Assembly: GCA_913019905.1 (NCBI GenBank)
Contig: CAJVZD010000012.1
Location: 62,001 to 126,000 of the forward strand
Length of the DNA: 64,000 nucleotides
Origin: an uncultured Cellvibrionales bacterium
GTDB taxonomy: Bacteria > Pseudomonadota > Gammaproteobacteria > Pseudomonadales > Dasaniaceae
Direction of reading: 5' to 3'
In this document: positions 56,311 through 64,000 of the stretch, in pieces
Layout of the letters: each line of letters starts with the position of its first letter
Numbering within the stretch: the first letter of the stretch is position 1
Program-made: the position numbers and the translations under genes
The notes under the pieces: model-generated
What the model saw: the letters and a program-made list of their open reading frames with translations, nothing else
Databases searched by the model: none
What the model was told of the DNA's origin: nothing

Positions 56311-57690
56311 CTAATCTGATACAGAGTGAGTCTTCGGCTGAACTAATTCAACGGATCTATTGCAGTGTTCATCACAGTAATCAGATTCTCCACTAATAAA
56401 ATGAGCAGGACTATCTACCTTGGAAATAGGCTCGCCGCAAATCGCTCCGTCATCATCCGTATAGGTGCAAACAGGTAATTCAAAATGCGATAGCCATTGC
56501 TCATATTTCCCGGCATCGACCGAGCACTTCGCCGCAACGTAAGCGAGTGGTTCCTCCAGATAATCGGACATATCTCGAACAGGAACCGTAATTTGCTCAA
56601 TTCCGGGTTGGTAGGCAACAAAAGTAATACCTTTTTCCACCAGTTGATGAAGCAATCGATCGCCACTGCTATCTAATAGGCTCTGCTTTTCCTGTCTCAG
56701 AAGAGAGATTTCCGAATGAAGGCGGCCGATTTGCTCATCTCGATAAAACAACTCAACTTCTCTCATATCCAACATTTCTTTCAGCTCAATGGTTACTGAT
56801 GTGATTTTCGCTTGCATTTCAAGTTCGAATTTTTCTTCGAGTGAAAGTATTTTTTCTTTTCCCCCCTCCTGATCTTTTGTCATCTCCTGCTGGAAAGACT
56901 CTCTTATTTCCTGGAATTCGCTGGCTTGTTTTTCTATTTTGTCCTTCAGCTTTATCGTTTTGTGCTTTTCTTCAGAGAACAGCTGTTTAGTCGACTCGAT
57001 CATATTATTCTTGCTTAATATCTGCAGCCGATATTGTTCGTGCAATTTTTCAATATGGTCTTGTGATTCCTGCTTTATCGCTGCAACATTCAGTTGGTTT
57101 TCGACCTTAACAGCAGCTAACCGCGCTTCGATTTCCTGTTGCACCCCCAACTCTAGCTGTCGGGCAAACTCTTCCCTGGAAGGTTCATCAGACGCCTGCC
57201 ACCCACCGTTGACTGAAGGAGTAGAATTCGACCGACTATCTTCGCTTTCGTCATCAATGATCAAACCCAGACGGTTTCGTTTCGCCTTGCTAACGAGAAG
57301 GGAAAATGTATTGTTCTCAGATTCAAAATCAGGGTCCCATAGCGAGCGTTGATGCCACGATACGGAACACTGGCTTCGACATGATAATTTGATCGCGCCC
57401 GACCCTAAATCCGGGCCAGCGCCACTATTGTCAACCAGATGTTGAAGTGGAATATTCCAGTCATTGTCAGTAAAGCCGTCACGATCAAAATCGATATAGA
57501 AAAATACCGCTGCAATGATGTCCAACTTGTTATTTATTCGTAAAAAAACCGCGGGAACTTGAGCGCCTTTAAAATCTTCAATAGCGACCACATGATCCAG
57601 AATCGCTTCAAATTCGGGGTATAACATTTCTTTAACAACATCGCCGTTGTCGAAGAACATGACGGCGTCACTGTTGACCGACTTTTTCAT
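56311..57690 (-). CDS. Coiled-coil protein with C-terminal cysteine cluster, unknown function
   Basis: The 459-residue protein is not recognised with confidence. It has an N-terminal globular region (about 1-150) whose FFYIDFDRDGFTDNDWNIPL stretch recalls a calcium or metal-binding loop, a long charged coiled coil (about 180-360), and a C-terminal part with C408, C418, C439 and C443 plus H442, likely binding zinc. No signal peptide is seen. The frame can begin at TTG 57696, but ATG 57690 with aagg upstream is preferred. It begins the run leading to the PLP enzyme and rhodanese genes. A chromosome- or membrane-organising role is only a guess. Confidence 0.7.
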   Translation of the reverse strand: MKKSVNSDAVMFFDNGDVVKEMLYPEFEAILDHVVAIEDFKGAQVPAVFLRINNKLDIIAAVFFYIDFDRDGFTDNDWNIPLQHLVDNSGAGPDLGSGAIKLSCRSQCSVSWHQRSLWDPDFESENNTFSLLVSKAKRNRLGLIIDDESEDSRSNSTPSVNGGWQASDEPSREEFARQLELGVQQEIEARLAAVKVENQLNVAAIKQESQDHIEKLHEQYRLQILSKNNMIESTKQLFSEEKHKTIKLKDKIEKQASEFQEIRESFQQEMTKDQEGGKEKILSLEEKFELEMQAKITSVTIELKEMLDMREVELFYRDEQIGRLHSEISLLRQEKQSLLDSSGDRLLHQLVEKGITFVAYQPGIEQITVPVRDMSDYLEEPLAYVAAKCSVDAGKYEQWLSHFELPVCTYTDDDGAICGEPISKVDSPAHFISGESDYCDEHCNRSVELVQPKTHSVSD

Positions 57691-58287
57691 TAACAAAAAA
57701 CCTTCTACTAAATTTGTTATAGCGGGGAACGAGAATCCGACGGTGGATGAGTCACAACAATCAGATAGTGAAAGCTAGCAATAGCCCCTTAGTATTGCTC
57801 ATTAAATCCAGCGTAGACCAATCTGCATTCATTAACTAGCATTCGTAGCTAGTAACAAGCCCACAACAAATACCAAGGCTGTCCTATATTCAACTCGCGC
57901 TAGTGCCAATACTTCAATTTGGCGTCGATCCTCGCCTCAAAACGAAAATGTCTTTGACACCCAGGAACATTCTCAACCGACGAATACCGATTATTTCACC
58001 AATCATTTTACAATCATGTTTTTGCCAAGCATTCATTTCGAAAATCTATGCCATCTTTCGAAACCTTCACGACCATTTCCCAATCGGCGATCTATGACTC
58101 GTCGACTCGATTTTACCAAAAAACCTACCAATTAACGTGATCAGCCAGTCATTTTAAATCTTCTGACAGAGAAAAACCGAGAGACTATTTTCGAACCGTC
58201 AGCGAACGGCTGGCTAGCTACAGCATTCAGCCAGCCCGGAATCCATTAACCCCGGCGCTCCCTGTAAACCTCTTATCGCATTCTTTG
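57691..58287. other. Gap between purU and the coiled-coil gene
   Basis: About 600 bases without a supported gene. An 8-bp inverted repeat, ggctggct at 58208-58215 with agccagcc at 58229-58236, lies about 50 bases past the purU stop but has no U-run after it in the purU direction. A gctagtgcca at about 57899 resembles the left end of the repeat at 25754, but nothing else of that element follows. Confidence 0.4.
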
Positions 58288-59157
58288 TTAGTTAAATACA
58301 ACCGTTTTATTCCCATGCACAATCACTCTATCTTCCAAGTGGTACCTCAACGCCCTGGAAAGTACCGACCGCTCTACGTCTTTCCCCAAGCGAACTAAAT
58401 CTTCCTTATTACAACTGTGACTCACGCGAATCACGTCTTGTTCGATAATTGGGCCTTCGTCCAGCTCATCAGTAACGTAGTGACTCGTCGCACCGATTAG
58501 TTTAACGCCCCGCTCGTACGCTTTTTGATAGGGGTTAGCTCCGACAAATGAAGGCAAAAAGCTATGGTGAATATTAATAAGATGCCCTCTGAATTTGTCA
58601 CACAAATCGGGCGGCACAATTTGCATGTATCTGGCAAGTACCAGCGTTTCGGCATCATAACCGCTCACTATTTCTGTCATTTTTGCGAAAGCTTGCGGCT
58701 TATTCTGCTTTGTCACTTCCACGTAGTGAAACGGAATACCGTACCACTCGACGCTGCTTCTCAGATTCTCATGATTTGAAATAACGCAAGGTATCTCACA
58801 ATTTAGCTCGTCACTATGCCATCGGTATAATAGATCGGCCAAGCAATGCGAAGCGTGGCTTACAAATATGACCACTTTTTGCATTTGCCGCGAATCGCGA
58901 ATATACCATTCCATATCGTACTGTTCGGCCAACGGTAAAAATTGCTCACGTAGTTCATCAATGCTCATCTCAAGCGTTTCTGCATCGATAACATTGCGCA
59001 TAAAAAACCAACCGCTATCGTGATTGGTATGATGATTAGACTCGATGAGAGAGCCGTTCCTTTCCGCAACAAATTTGGTGACCGCTGCTACAATACCGAC
59101 TCGGTCCGCGCAAGAGGTCACCAGACAATAAGTCTGCTCTTTTTCTATGGAAGTCAA
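58288..59157 (-). CDS. purU: Formyltetrahydrofolate deformylase
   Basis: PurU hydrolyses 10-formyl-THF to formate and THF, balancing one-carbon pools and supplying formate to PurT. The 289-residue protein has an N-terminal ACT domain (about 9-85) and a formyltransferase-like catalytic domain (about 92-289) with HHSFLPSFVGANPYQKAYERG near 197 and the catalytic Asp in TDELDEGPI. The start is TTG at 59157, with agga 7 bases upstream; no ATG is available near the N-terminus. Confidence 0.94.
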   Translation of the reverse strand: MTSIEKEQTYCLVTSCADRVGIVAAVTKFVAERNGSLIESNHHTNHDSGWFFMRNVIDAETLEMSIDELREQFLPLAEQYDMEWYIRDSRQMQKVVIFVSHASHCLADLLYRWHSDELNCEIPCVISNHENLRSSVEWYGIPFHYVEVTKQNKPQAFAKMTEIVSGYDAETLVLARYMQIVPPDLCDKFRGHLINIHHSFLPSFVGANPYQKAYERGVKLIGATSHYVTDELDEGPIIEQDVIRVSHSCNKEDLVRLGKDVERSVLSRALRYHLEDRVIVHGNKTVVFN

Positions 59158-59567
59158 ATCTTTATCCTGTAAACTTACGCCAATTAATTAACACTGTAGC
59201 TTGAGTACTAGTTGTAAGCCAGATCAAAGCACTCTCGCAGCTACATTATAATATCCCCAGTTGATATTATCGCATGCAATGACGATTAATTCGTTCGTGT
59301 CCTCTCTTTCTTTTCGTTAAGAGAATAGAAAAACGATCATAAAACACTCAGGCACAGGGTAAATTGATCGAATTTTGGCGTCTATTGGCGTGACCGTTAC
59401 CTATCAGTCCCAATTAGCGGATAAAACGCTATAAAACCCACAAAATCCATTTGATAAAGTTGCGATCGAAAGCCATCTCATATACATTAGCGCCCCACTT
59501 GAAGGCCGATCAAGTTTCGATTGAAATTCGTCAGGTCGCGCGCGTCACAGCGCGTTAAGTGTTATAT
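59158..59567. other. Gap between purU and tRNA-Ser(GGA)
   Basis: About 410 bases without a supported gene. The purU and tRNA promoters must lie here in opposite directions. I see no unambiguous promoter boxes at consensus spacing. Confidence 0.4.
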
Positions 59568-59653
59568 GGTGAGGTGTCCGAGTGGCTGAAGGAGCACGCC
59601 TGGAAAGTGTGTAAACGCAAGTTTCGAGGGTTCGAATCCCTCCCTCACCGCCA
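59568..59653 (+). tRNA. tRNA-Ser(GGA)
   Basis: An 86-base tRNA gene closely resembling E. coli serW/serX. The acceptor starts ggtgagg, the D-arm is followed by the anticodon loop ctggaaag with anticodon GGA, then a long variable arm, the T-loop ggttcgaatcc, and the encoded CCA at 59651-59653. tRNA-Ser genes are frequent integration sites; no second copy of its 3' end is seen in the rest of the window. Confidence 0.96.
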
Positions 59654-60133
59654 TTGACGCCACAAAACAGGTCTTTCATAGCACTTTTTTACTCGTACCC
59701 ATAATATACCCATTAATAAATTCGCACTGCAAAAGCGCTCACCAAGCACTCCCCACGACAGCAATCTAATATCAACACTTTACTCCTAAAAATCTAGCTT
59801 AATTCGAGTCTCAACTATACGTCTCATTCAGTACAATAGGATTCTGGGCTGCAAGAGCTGGCTTGACAATTGTTTAATGCGACCAAAAAAATAGCTGCGT
59901 GTTAGTCCGTTGACAATAAAGCGAACTATAACCACCCTCACCCCTATCTAACAACTCAATTCACAAGTGATCAAAAGATTCTCGATTGCGAAAACGCAAA
60001 GACCCAATACCGAAACACCTAATAGAATCCAACCAATTTGTTATTGAGGAGCTTTAGAGGACGATAAACTCAGTCTTCTCATCACGGTTGTGATTTATAC
60101 TGCGTCACAGCATACACAAAAACGGGAATTTCA
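59654..60133. other. Gap between tRNA-Ser(GGA) and the umuD-like gene
   Basis: About 480 bases with no supported gene and no recognisable integrase. Upstream of the umuD-like start are an inverted repeat, atcac-ggtt-gtgat at 60081-60094, and a weak LexA-like half site (tactg at 60098). No good ctgt-N8-acag operator is present. Confidence 0.45.
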
Positions 60134-60505
60134 ATGGCTCTACCAAAAGGCTTTGCTGGCTCATTCGATGACCAGGTCTCTAGCAGCTTGGACCTTAATC
60201 AGCTCCTCGTTCACAGTCCCGCGAGCACCTATTTCATGCGCGTACACGGTGAAGGCCTGATATCGGAAGGCAGCGATGACGGAGACATAGTGATAGTTGA
60301 TCGTGCGCTACAACCCTCTGATGGGGATCTTGTCGTTGCTGTACTGGGCGGTGAGTTGTCACTCAAGCAATTACACATTAACAAGTCAGCAAGGTCCCTC
60401 AGCTCTCGATCGGGCTCAGAGATAATCCCTATTAACGATGAAACGGACATCGAGTTCTGGGGCGTCGTCACGGCGAGCATCAAACAATTTCGTTCCGATA
60501 AATGA
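60134..60505 (+). CDS. umuD: UmuD-like protein lacking the cleaved N-terminus and catalytic serine
   Basis: The 123-residue protein aligns with UmuD from its cleavage site onward: after MALPK it reads GFAGSFDDQ, matching the GFPSP start of processed UmuD', then LDLNQLL and TYF. In E. coli the catalytic Ser60 is in SGDSMI; here the same place reads HGEGLI, with Gly (ggc) for Ser. The catalytic Lys is kept in LSLKQL. No alternative upstream start is found in frame. The protein should be unable to cleave itself and may act directly as a UmuD'-like partner of the polymerase. It is translationally coupled with umuC (atga overlap). Confidence 0.85.
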   Translation: MALPKGFAGSFDDQVSSSLDLNQLLVHSPASTYFMRVHGEGLISEGSDDGDIVIVDRALQPSDGDLVVAVLGGELSLKQLHINKSARSLSSRSGSEIIPINDETDIEFWGVVTASIKQFRSDK

Positions 60506-61785
60506 ATGACATTATCTGCCTTGTCGATTGCAACAACATGTTTGCGAGTTGTGAACTCGCTTTTAGGCCAGACTTAAGAGGCAGGCCTGTAGTCGTACTC
60601 TCAAGCAACGATGCGTGTTGTATCGCACGTTCATATGAAGCAAAAGCATTGGGCATTAAAATGGCCCAGCCGTATTTTCAGGTACGTCATTTTGAGAAGA
60701 CGAAGGGTTTAATCGCCTTTAGTGCAAACTTCACCCTGTACACGGACATGAGCCAACGTATCGTTTCCATCCTTGAAAAGTTCTCTCCCGATGTTTCCCC
60801 ATACAGTATTGATGAATCGTTTTGCGTTTTGCCCTCGCTAAACAACATGAACTTAGAGCACATTGGCAAGCAGATACGCGGAGCAATTCTGAAACAAACG
60901 GGCATTGGAACCGGTGTAGGTATCAGTACAACCAAGACGCTGGCAAAGCTTGCCAACAATGCTGCCAAAAAATTCCCCAAGTCCGGCGGTGTTGTCGATC
61001 TGGTCACTGACCCTAACCGAAGAGAACGTATGCTGGCCGTTATGGATATCAATGAGGTCTGGGGTGTTGGAAAAGCACTAACTGCAAAGCTAACTGCGAT
61101 GGGGGTTAACACTGCCCTCGATTTATCAAAATTCGGAGAGACTGCTGCAAAAACTCAGTTCAGTGTAGTGCTTGCTCGAACGGTTTCTGAATTAAATGGT
61201 ATCCCAGCGATCCCAGCGGACGATACAGTAGTTGTTAATCGGCAAATTATCGCCTCACGAAGTTATGGTGAAAAGATCTTCGACAAGGAAACAGTGTTTT
61301 CATCGATCGTTCATCATGTCTCCCGAGGAGTTAAAAAATTGAGAGAGCAAGGAGCTGTCGCCTACTCGATCAGTGTCACTATTGGGACAAACGCAAACTC
61401 GTCGATTGATAAGCAGTATCAGAACGCTGGCACCTGTCGAACAGCGGTGGGTAGCGATGATTTGAAGACGTTCACTGAGCTTGCTAGAAAAGCACTGGAT
61501 CAAATTTGGAGAGAGGGATTCCCCTATGCCAAATCGGGCATAACCATTAATGACATCACCCCTAAAAGTAATGTTCAAAATGATCTATTTGACCTACCGA
61601 CTGAACCGGAAGATAAAAAAAGCGAAGCCGTACAATCTGTCATTGAAAACATTAATAATCGATATGGTCTGGGTTCAGCAGTGGTAGCGAGTCATAAGCA
61701 AGGTGGTGACTGGCAACCAAAGTCAGAACAGCGGTCACCTGCCTATACAACAAGCTGGGCAGATATCCCAATTGTGAAAGCGTAG
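60502..61785 (+). CDS. umuC: UmuC-type Y-family DNA polymerase (Pol V catalytic subunit)
   Basis: The 427-residue protein is a full-length Y-family polymerase that copies damaged DNA. The metal-binding LVDCNNMF (D9) and YSIDESF (with D and E near residues 100-101) motifs are intact. The little-finger domain and a C-terminal beta-clamp binding motif QNDLFDL near residue 354 are present, so the enzyme looks active. It overlaps the umuD-like gene by four bases. The C-terminal UmuC tail (SWADIPIVKA region) is shorter than some relatives. It is expected to work with the umuD-like product and RecA. Confidence 0.95.
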   Translation: MNDIICLVDCNNMFASCELAFRPDLRGRPVVVLSSNDACCIARSYEAKALGIKMAQPYFQVRHFEKTKGLIAFSANFTLYTDMSQRIVSILEKFSPDVSPYSIDESFCVLPSLNNMNLEHIGKQIRGAILKQTGIGTGVGISTTKTLAKLANNAAKKFPKSGGVVDLVTDPNRRERMLAVMDINEVWGVGKALTAKLTAMGVNTALDLSKFGETAAKTQFSVVLARTVSELNGIPAIPADDTVVVNRQIIASRSYGEKIFDKETVFSSIVHHVSRGVKKLREQGAVAYSISVTIGTNANSSIDKQYQNAGTCRTAVGSDDLKTFTELARKALDQIWREGFPYAKSGITINDITPKSNVQNDLFDLPTEPEDKKSEAVQSVIENINNRYGLGSAVVASHKQGGDWQPKSEQRSPAYTTSWADIPIVKA

Positions 61786-62363
61786 AGCGCGACTAAGCTT
61801 CATGATAAGTTAGCGACTTGAATCCATTTTCCTTAGCGGCGACTTAAGCGCAACGAGCCTGCTCTTTTCTAACTATTCGAAACATTTTAATGTATGCTAA
61901 CGAGGGTATAGTTAGCATTAGTAGCAATTACTCCTATAGCTCACTTTTGACCCCCACGAGACTCAAAAAATATATCGACGCTCTCTTCATAGTAGACTCT
62001 TTCTGTCACTAGAACTGCGAAGAGCCATCGCAGCTTGGATTATTCGATTATGAGTTTCAGGGAGAAAGATGGCTACTGCTCACGGAGGAGACAGTCAGAT
62101 TAGGCTTCGGGCAGGAGCACACGATATGCTAGAGAAGCTAGGGGGATCACTAATTCGGCGTCAATAATTCTACAACTAATAAATTGTTAATAGTTTGGCG
62201 ATTGCCCATAGCCTGCTTTATTGTACCTTACGGTACATGAGGATCTTAATCCTTCCTTACGCTGTCTTACCGAGCTGTTTTGTTATCTGGCTTCATAATA
62301 AGAAGCGGACAAAAACGTTGAAGAAACTCGCTGGCTCAATACATTAGTCAATGCATAGCAAAC
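61786..62363. other. Gap after umuC with a possible 33-codon frame
   Basis: No gene can be supported firmly in 578 bases. A 33-codon plus-strand frame at 62069-62170 (starting MATAHGG) has gggag 5-6 bases before its ATG and could encode a small protein; its sequence is not known to me. No clear terminator follows umuC. Confidence 0.35.
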
Positions 62364-62879
62364 TTATATTTGAACGACGCGCATACCTATAATTGCACCC
62401 TGAGGATCAGAATACTTAGTCTTCCACTCGTCCTCCATAAATTTTTTCATGTCGGCTTCGTTATTTGCCAACCAGCAGCCAAAATTCTGATCAAACCATT
62501 CATATTCACTATGATCCCCAACGCGATACGCCATTGTGTGATATTGGTTCCAGAAAATTGCGATTTTTGATGTGGAATTAGCGACGTTAGTTTGTAGTTC
62601 AGCAACTGTGCTTATATCCTGATCGCCTGCATTAGTTCTTCTTAGCCCCATTCCTTGGGTTTGTGGACCAGGTTGATCATCTAAATGTCGTAATAGAGCC
62701 ATCAATGCATTTAGCTGGTGATCGCTAAGCGATAATTCAGCGTAACTTCCCAAACCACGATTATGTTCGAGACATTTTTTACACCATTGAAGTGAGGCAA
62801 CCGTACATATCCCTTCATCTGCTGCTTCATTGTTTTGCATATAGTCATTGGTCATCGAAAATAGCTTTCTAACTGGCAT
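62364..62879 (-). CDS. Hypothetical protein, possible YopT/C58-type cysteine peptidase
   Basis: The 171-residue protein has a layout that resembles YopT-type (C58) papain-fold proteases: Cys25 in DEGICTVASLQW, His114 in QYHTMAY and Asp130 in YEWFDQNFGCW, the last resembling the FDPNFG segment of that family. The aromatic-rich spacing between His and Asp also fits. There is no signal peptide. The frame opens at a GTG (62891), but ATG 62879 with gga 7 bases upstream is chosen. It is transcribed toward umuC. The match is by eye and weak, so hypothetical is the safe label. Confidence 0.5.
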   Translation of the reverse strand: MPVRKLFSMTNDYMQNNEAADEGICTVASLQWCKKCLEHNRGLGSYAELSLSDHQLNALMALLRHLDDQPGPQTQGMGLRRTNAGDQDISTVAELQTNVANSTSKIAIFWNQYHTMAYRVGDHSEYEWFDQNFGCWLANNEADMKKFMEDEWKTKYSDPQGAIIGMRVVQI

Positions 62880-63401
62880 TAGCTTTTCCACCCATATTGA
62901 TCGGACGTTGATTTTCAGCCGGGCCTGACACCCGCCCGCTGACCTAAGCCTAAAACTGTAATTTCATCGTCGAATAATTGCAAAAAAAGACCGCGGGCGT
63001 CAAGATTGTGCTTCGCCCGCTAAAAACGCAACTCTTCCACATTCCTATTATAGTTCGCTCCTGGCACATTTGGAGCACTAGGCTTCGATAATTTCGGGGC
63101 ATTTTTTAGTCAGCAGTTGGGAGCTAAGCGGACTAAGATCTGAAACTAGCCCTTTGGGTCACAATTGACCCACAAGAGACATAGAGAAGATACATTGGCA
63201 ATGGCTTCATTTGTCAGAGATCCCTAACTGAACTATGTTTCTAACAGCTTAAAAAATAATAGAGCCTATGGATGGCGATTGAATTTCCGACCCAGTGCAA
63301 TGATCCGTCTAAACTTAGGTACATGGACTTAAGAATAAAACCGTTATGTCATTTTACGAACCGTCGGCTTATGGCCGGGAACAGTACCGAGTTTTTGCGT
63401 T
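62880..63401. other. Gap upstream of the terminal membrane-protein gene
   Basis: No supported gene in about 520 bases. An open frame at 63272-63538 overlaps the following gene in another frame, and its translation does not look like a real protein. Divergent promoters for the two flanking genes are expected here. Confidence 0.4.
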
Positions 63402-64000
63402 ATGAAAAGATCAAGCTACTGGTATGTCCGCTTGCTAACAAAACACGAGTGTCGACCGCTGTTTATAGGGCTTGTGACCGGTGCAGCTTTGCTGTTCATT
63501 TTCATCATCTGGGTAGCCATAATCTATTGGCAGGGTAGAGAAGTCTACTTTTCAGTCGAGCGTTTGGTCATTGAGGTGGGGGTTATTGGGTTTGCGAGTT
63601 ACTCAGTTGGCGTCACGGTCGATACGCTTAAGATGACCCCGCGTGACGTGTTGGCGCTTGCTCCGGCATTGTCACTAGATGAAAAAAGTTTGGCCCGCGA
63701 AGCTGCAACAATGACGGATCAAAGCAATGCGATACACATATGGACTCTGTCCTGGATTCTTACGATTGTCGTCCTTACGTGGTGGATCTCTCGGATGGCT
63801 ATCGATGATAATGCTGTGGTTAACGAAATGTCTCAGTCAAGCTTTGCGGGATGGTCGTATATTCGAAATTCTGTTTATGCGTTTACGCTGAGTCAATTGA
63901 TTTGGATCGACATCGCGCTTGCACGCCGGATGGGGAAATTGTTGGAGGAGCACGGTAAGGTCAACTTGCTTGATCGTTCCAATCTTCGGGTGCTGGCGAA
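63402..64000 (+). CDS. Membrane protein of unknown function, 3' end outside the window
   Basis: An open frame starts at ATG 63402 (MKRSSYWYVRLL) and is still open at the window edge, giving at least 199 codons. The visible part has membrane spans at about residues 20-44, a probable one near 58-75, one at about 120-138, and possibly another near 170. A loop (about 85-115) lies between spans. No family is recognised, and no strong ribosome site is seen. Codon use looks coding. Confidence 0.6.
   Translation, partial: MKRSSYWYVRLLTKHECRPLFIGLVTGAALLFIFIIWVAIIYWQGREVYFSVERLVIEVGVIGFASYSVGVTVDTLKMTPRDVLALAPALSLDEKSLAREAATMTDQSNAIHIWTLSWILTIVVLTWWISRMAIDDNAVVNEMSQSSFAGWSYIRNSVYAFTLSQLIWIDIALARRMGKLLEEHGKVNLLDRSNLRVLA

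Noticed and set aside
59624..59653. tRNA-Ser(GGA) 3' end as an attachment site
   Set aside because: I could not find a second copy of this sequence or an integrase within the window, so no att site is called.
63272..63538. 88-codon frame near the right edge
   Set aside because: It overlaps the better supported membrane-protein frame at 63402, and its translation has no recognisable features.

Overview
The window looks like chromosomal DNA of a marine-type gammaproteobacterium with a moderate, roughly mid-40s GC content. Gene content and order resemble Pseudomonas, Cellvibrio, Saccharophagus and Teredinibacter relatives: fimV-truA-trpF-trpBA-folC-dedD-cvpA-purF-metZ, asd-leuBDC with a divergent LysR gene, tusDCBE followed by a YbiB-type gene, and pepN-DUF2797-yeaC-rhomboid-phosphatase-nadK. 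The genus cannot be fixed from the sequence alone.

Layout. 1-4300: end of a tRNA-Ser(UGA) gene, then three scattered accessory genes (luciferase-like monooxygenase, solute-binding protein, carotenoid oxygenase) separated by long empty gaps. 4900-12200: a YccA-type membrane protein, the tusDCBE sulfur-relay operon with ybiB, galE, trmA, and a dUTPase paired with a winged-helix/nuclease-like protein. 12700-17900: a 969-residue hybrid histidine kinase, an AT-rich gap with DnaA-box-like 9-mers, a PepSY protein and two thioesterases. 17900-21900: a MoxR/DUF58/transglutaminase cassette. 22200-41200: a long minus-strand housekeeping block for methionine, purine, folate, tryptophan and leucine synthesis, aspartate semialdehyde, TruA and the polar hub FimV. 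41400-46960: LysR regulator, a Ser/Thr kinase carrying a second, catalytically dead kinase domain, an FHA protein and small membrane proteins. 47000-59200: a second minus-strand block (pepN, DUF2797, yeaC, rhomboid, phosphatase, nadK, cNMP-rhodanese protein, PLP enzyme, coiled-coil zinc-type protein, purU). 59568-64000: tRNA-Ser(GGA) followed by sparse, accessory-looking DNA with a umuDC-type pair, a possible YopT-like cysteine protease and a membrane protein that runs off the end.

Functional themes. Three groups act on tRNA (TusDCBE thiolation relay, TrmA m5U54, TruA pseudouridine). The minus-strand core makes amino acids and nucleotides. Signalling is represented by the hybrid kinase, the kinase/pseudokinase with its FHA neighbour, and the cNMP-rhodanese protein.

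Most unusual points: a UmuD homologue that starts where the UmuD' form starts and has Gly in place of the catalytic Ser; the kinase-pseudokinase fusion; a receiver domain with Glu in place of the phosphorylated Asp; a YopT-like small protein beside umuDC; a family of short elements with 16-bp termini; a cluster of DnaA-box-like sites away from any replication gene; Glu at the TrpA position usually held by catalytic Asp60; and no accD between folC and trpA. All family assignments were made by reading the sequence, without database searches.
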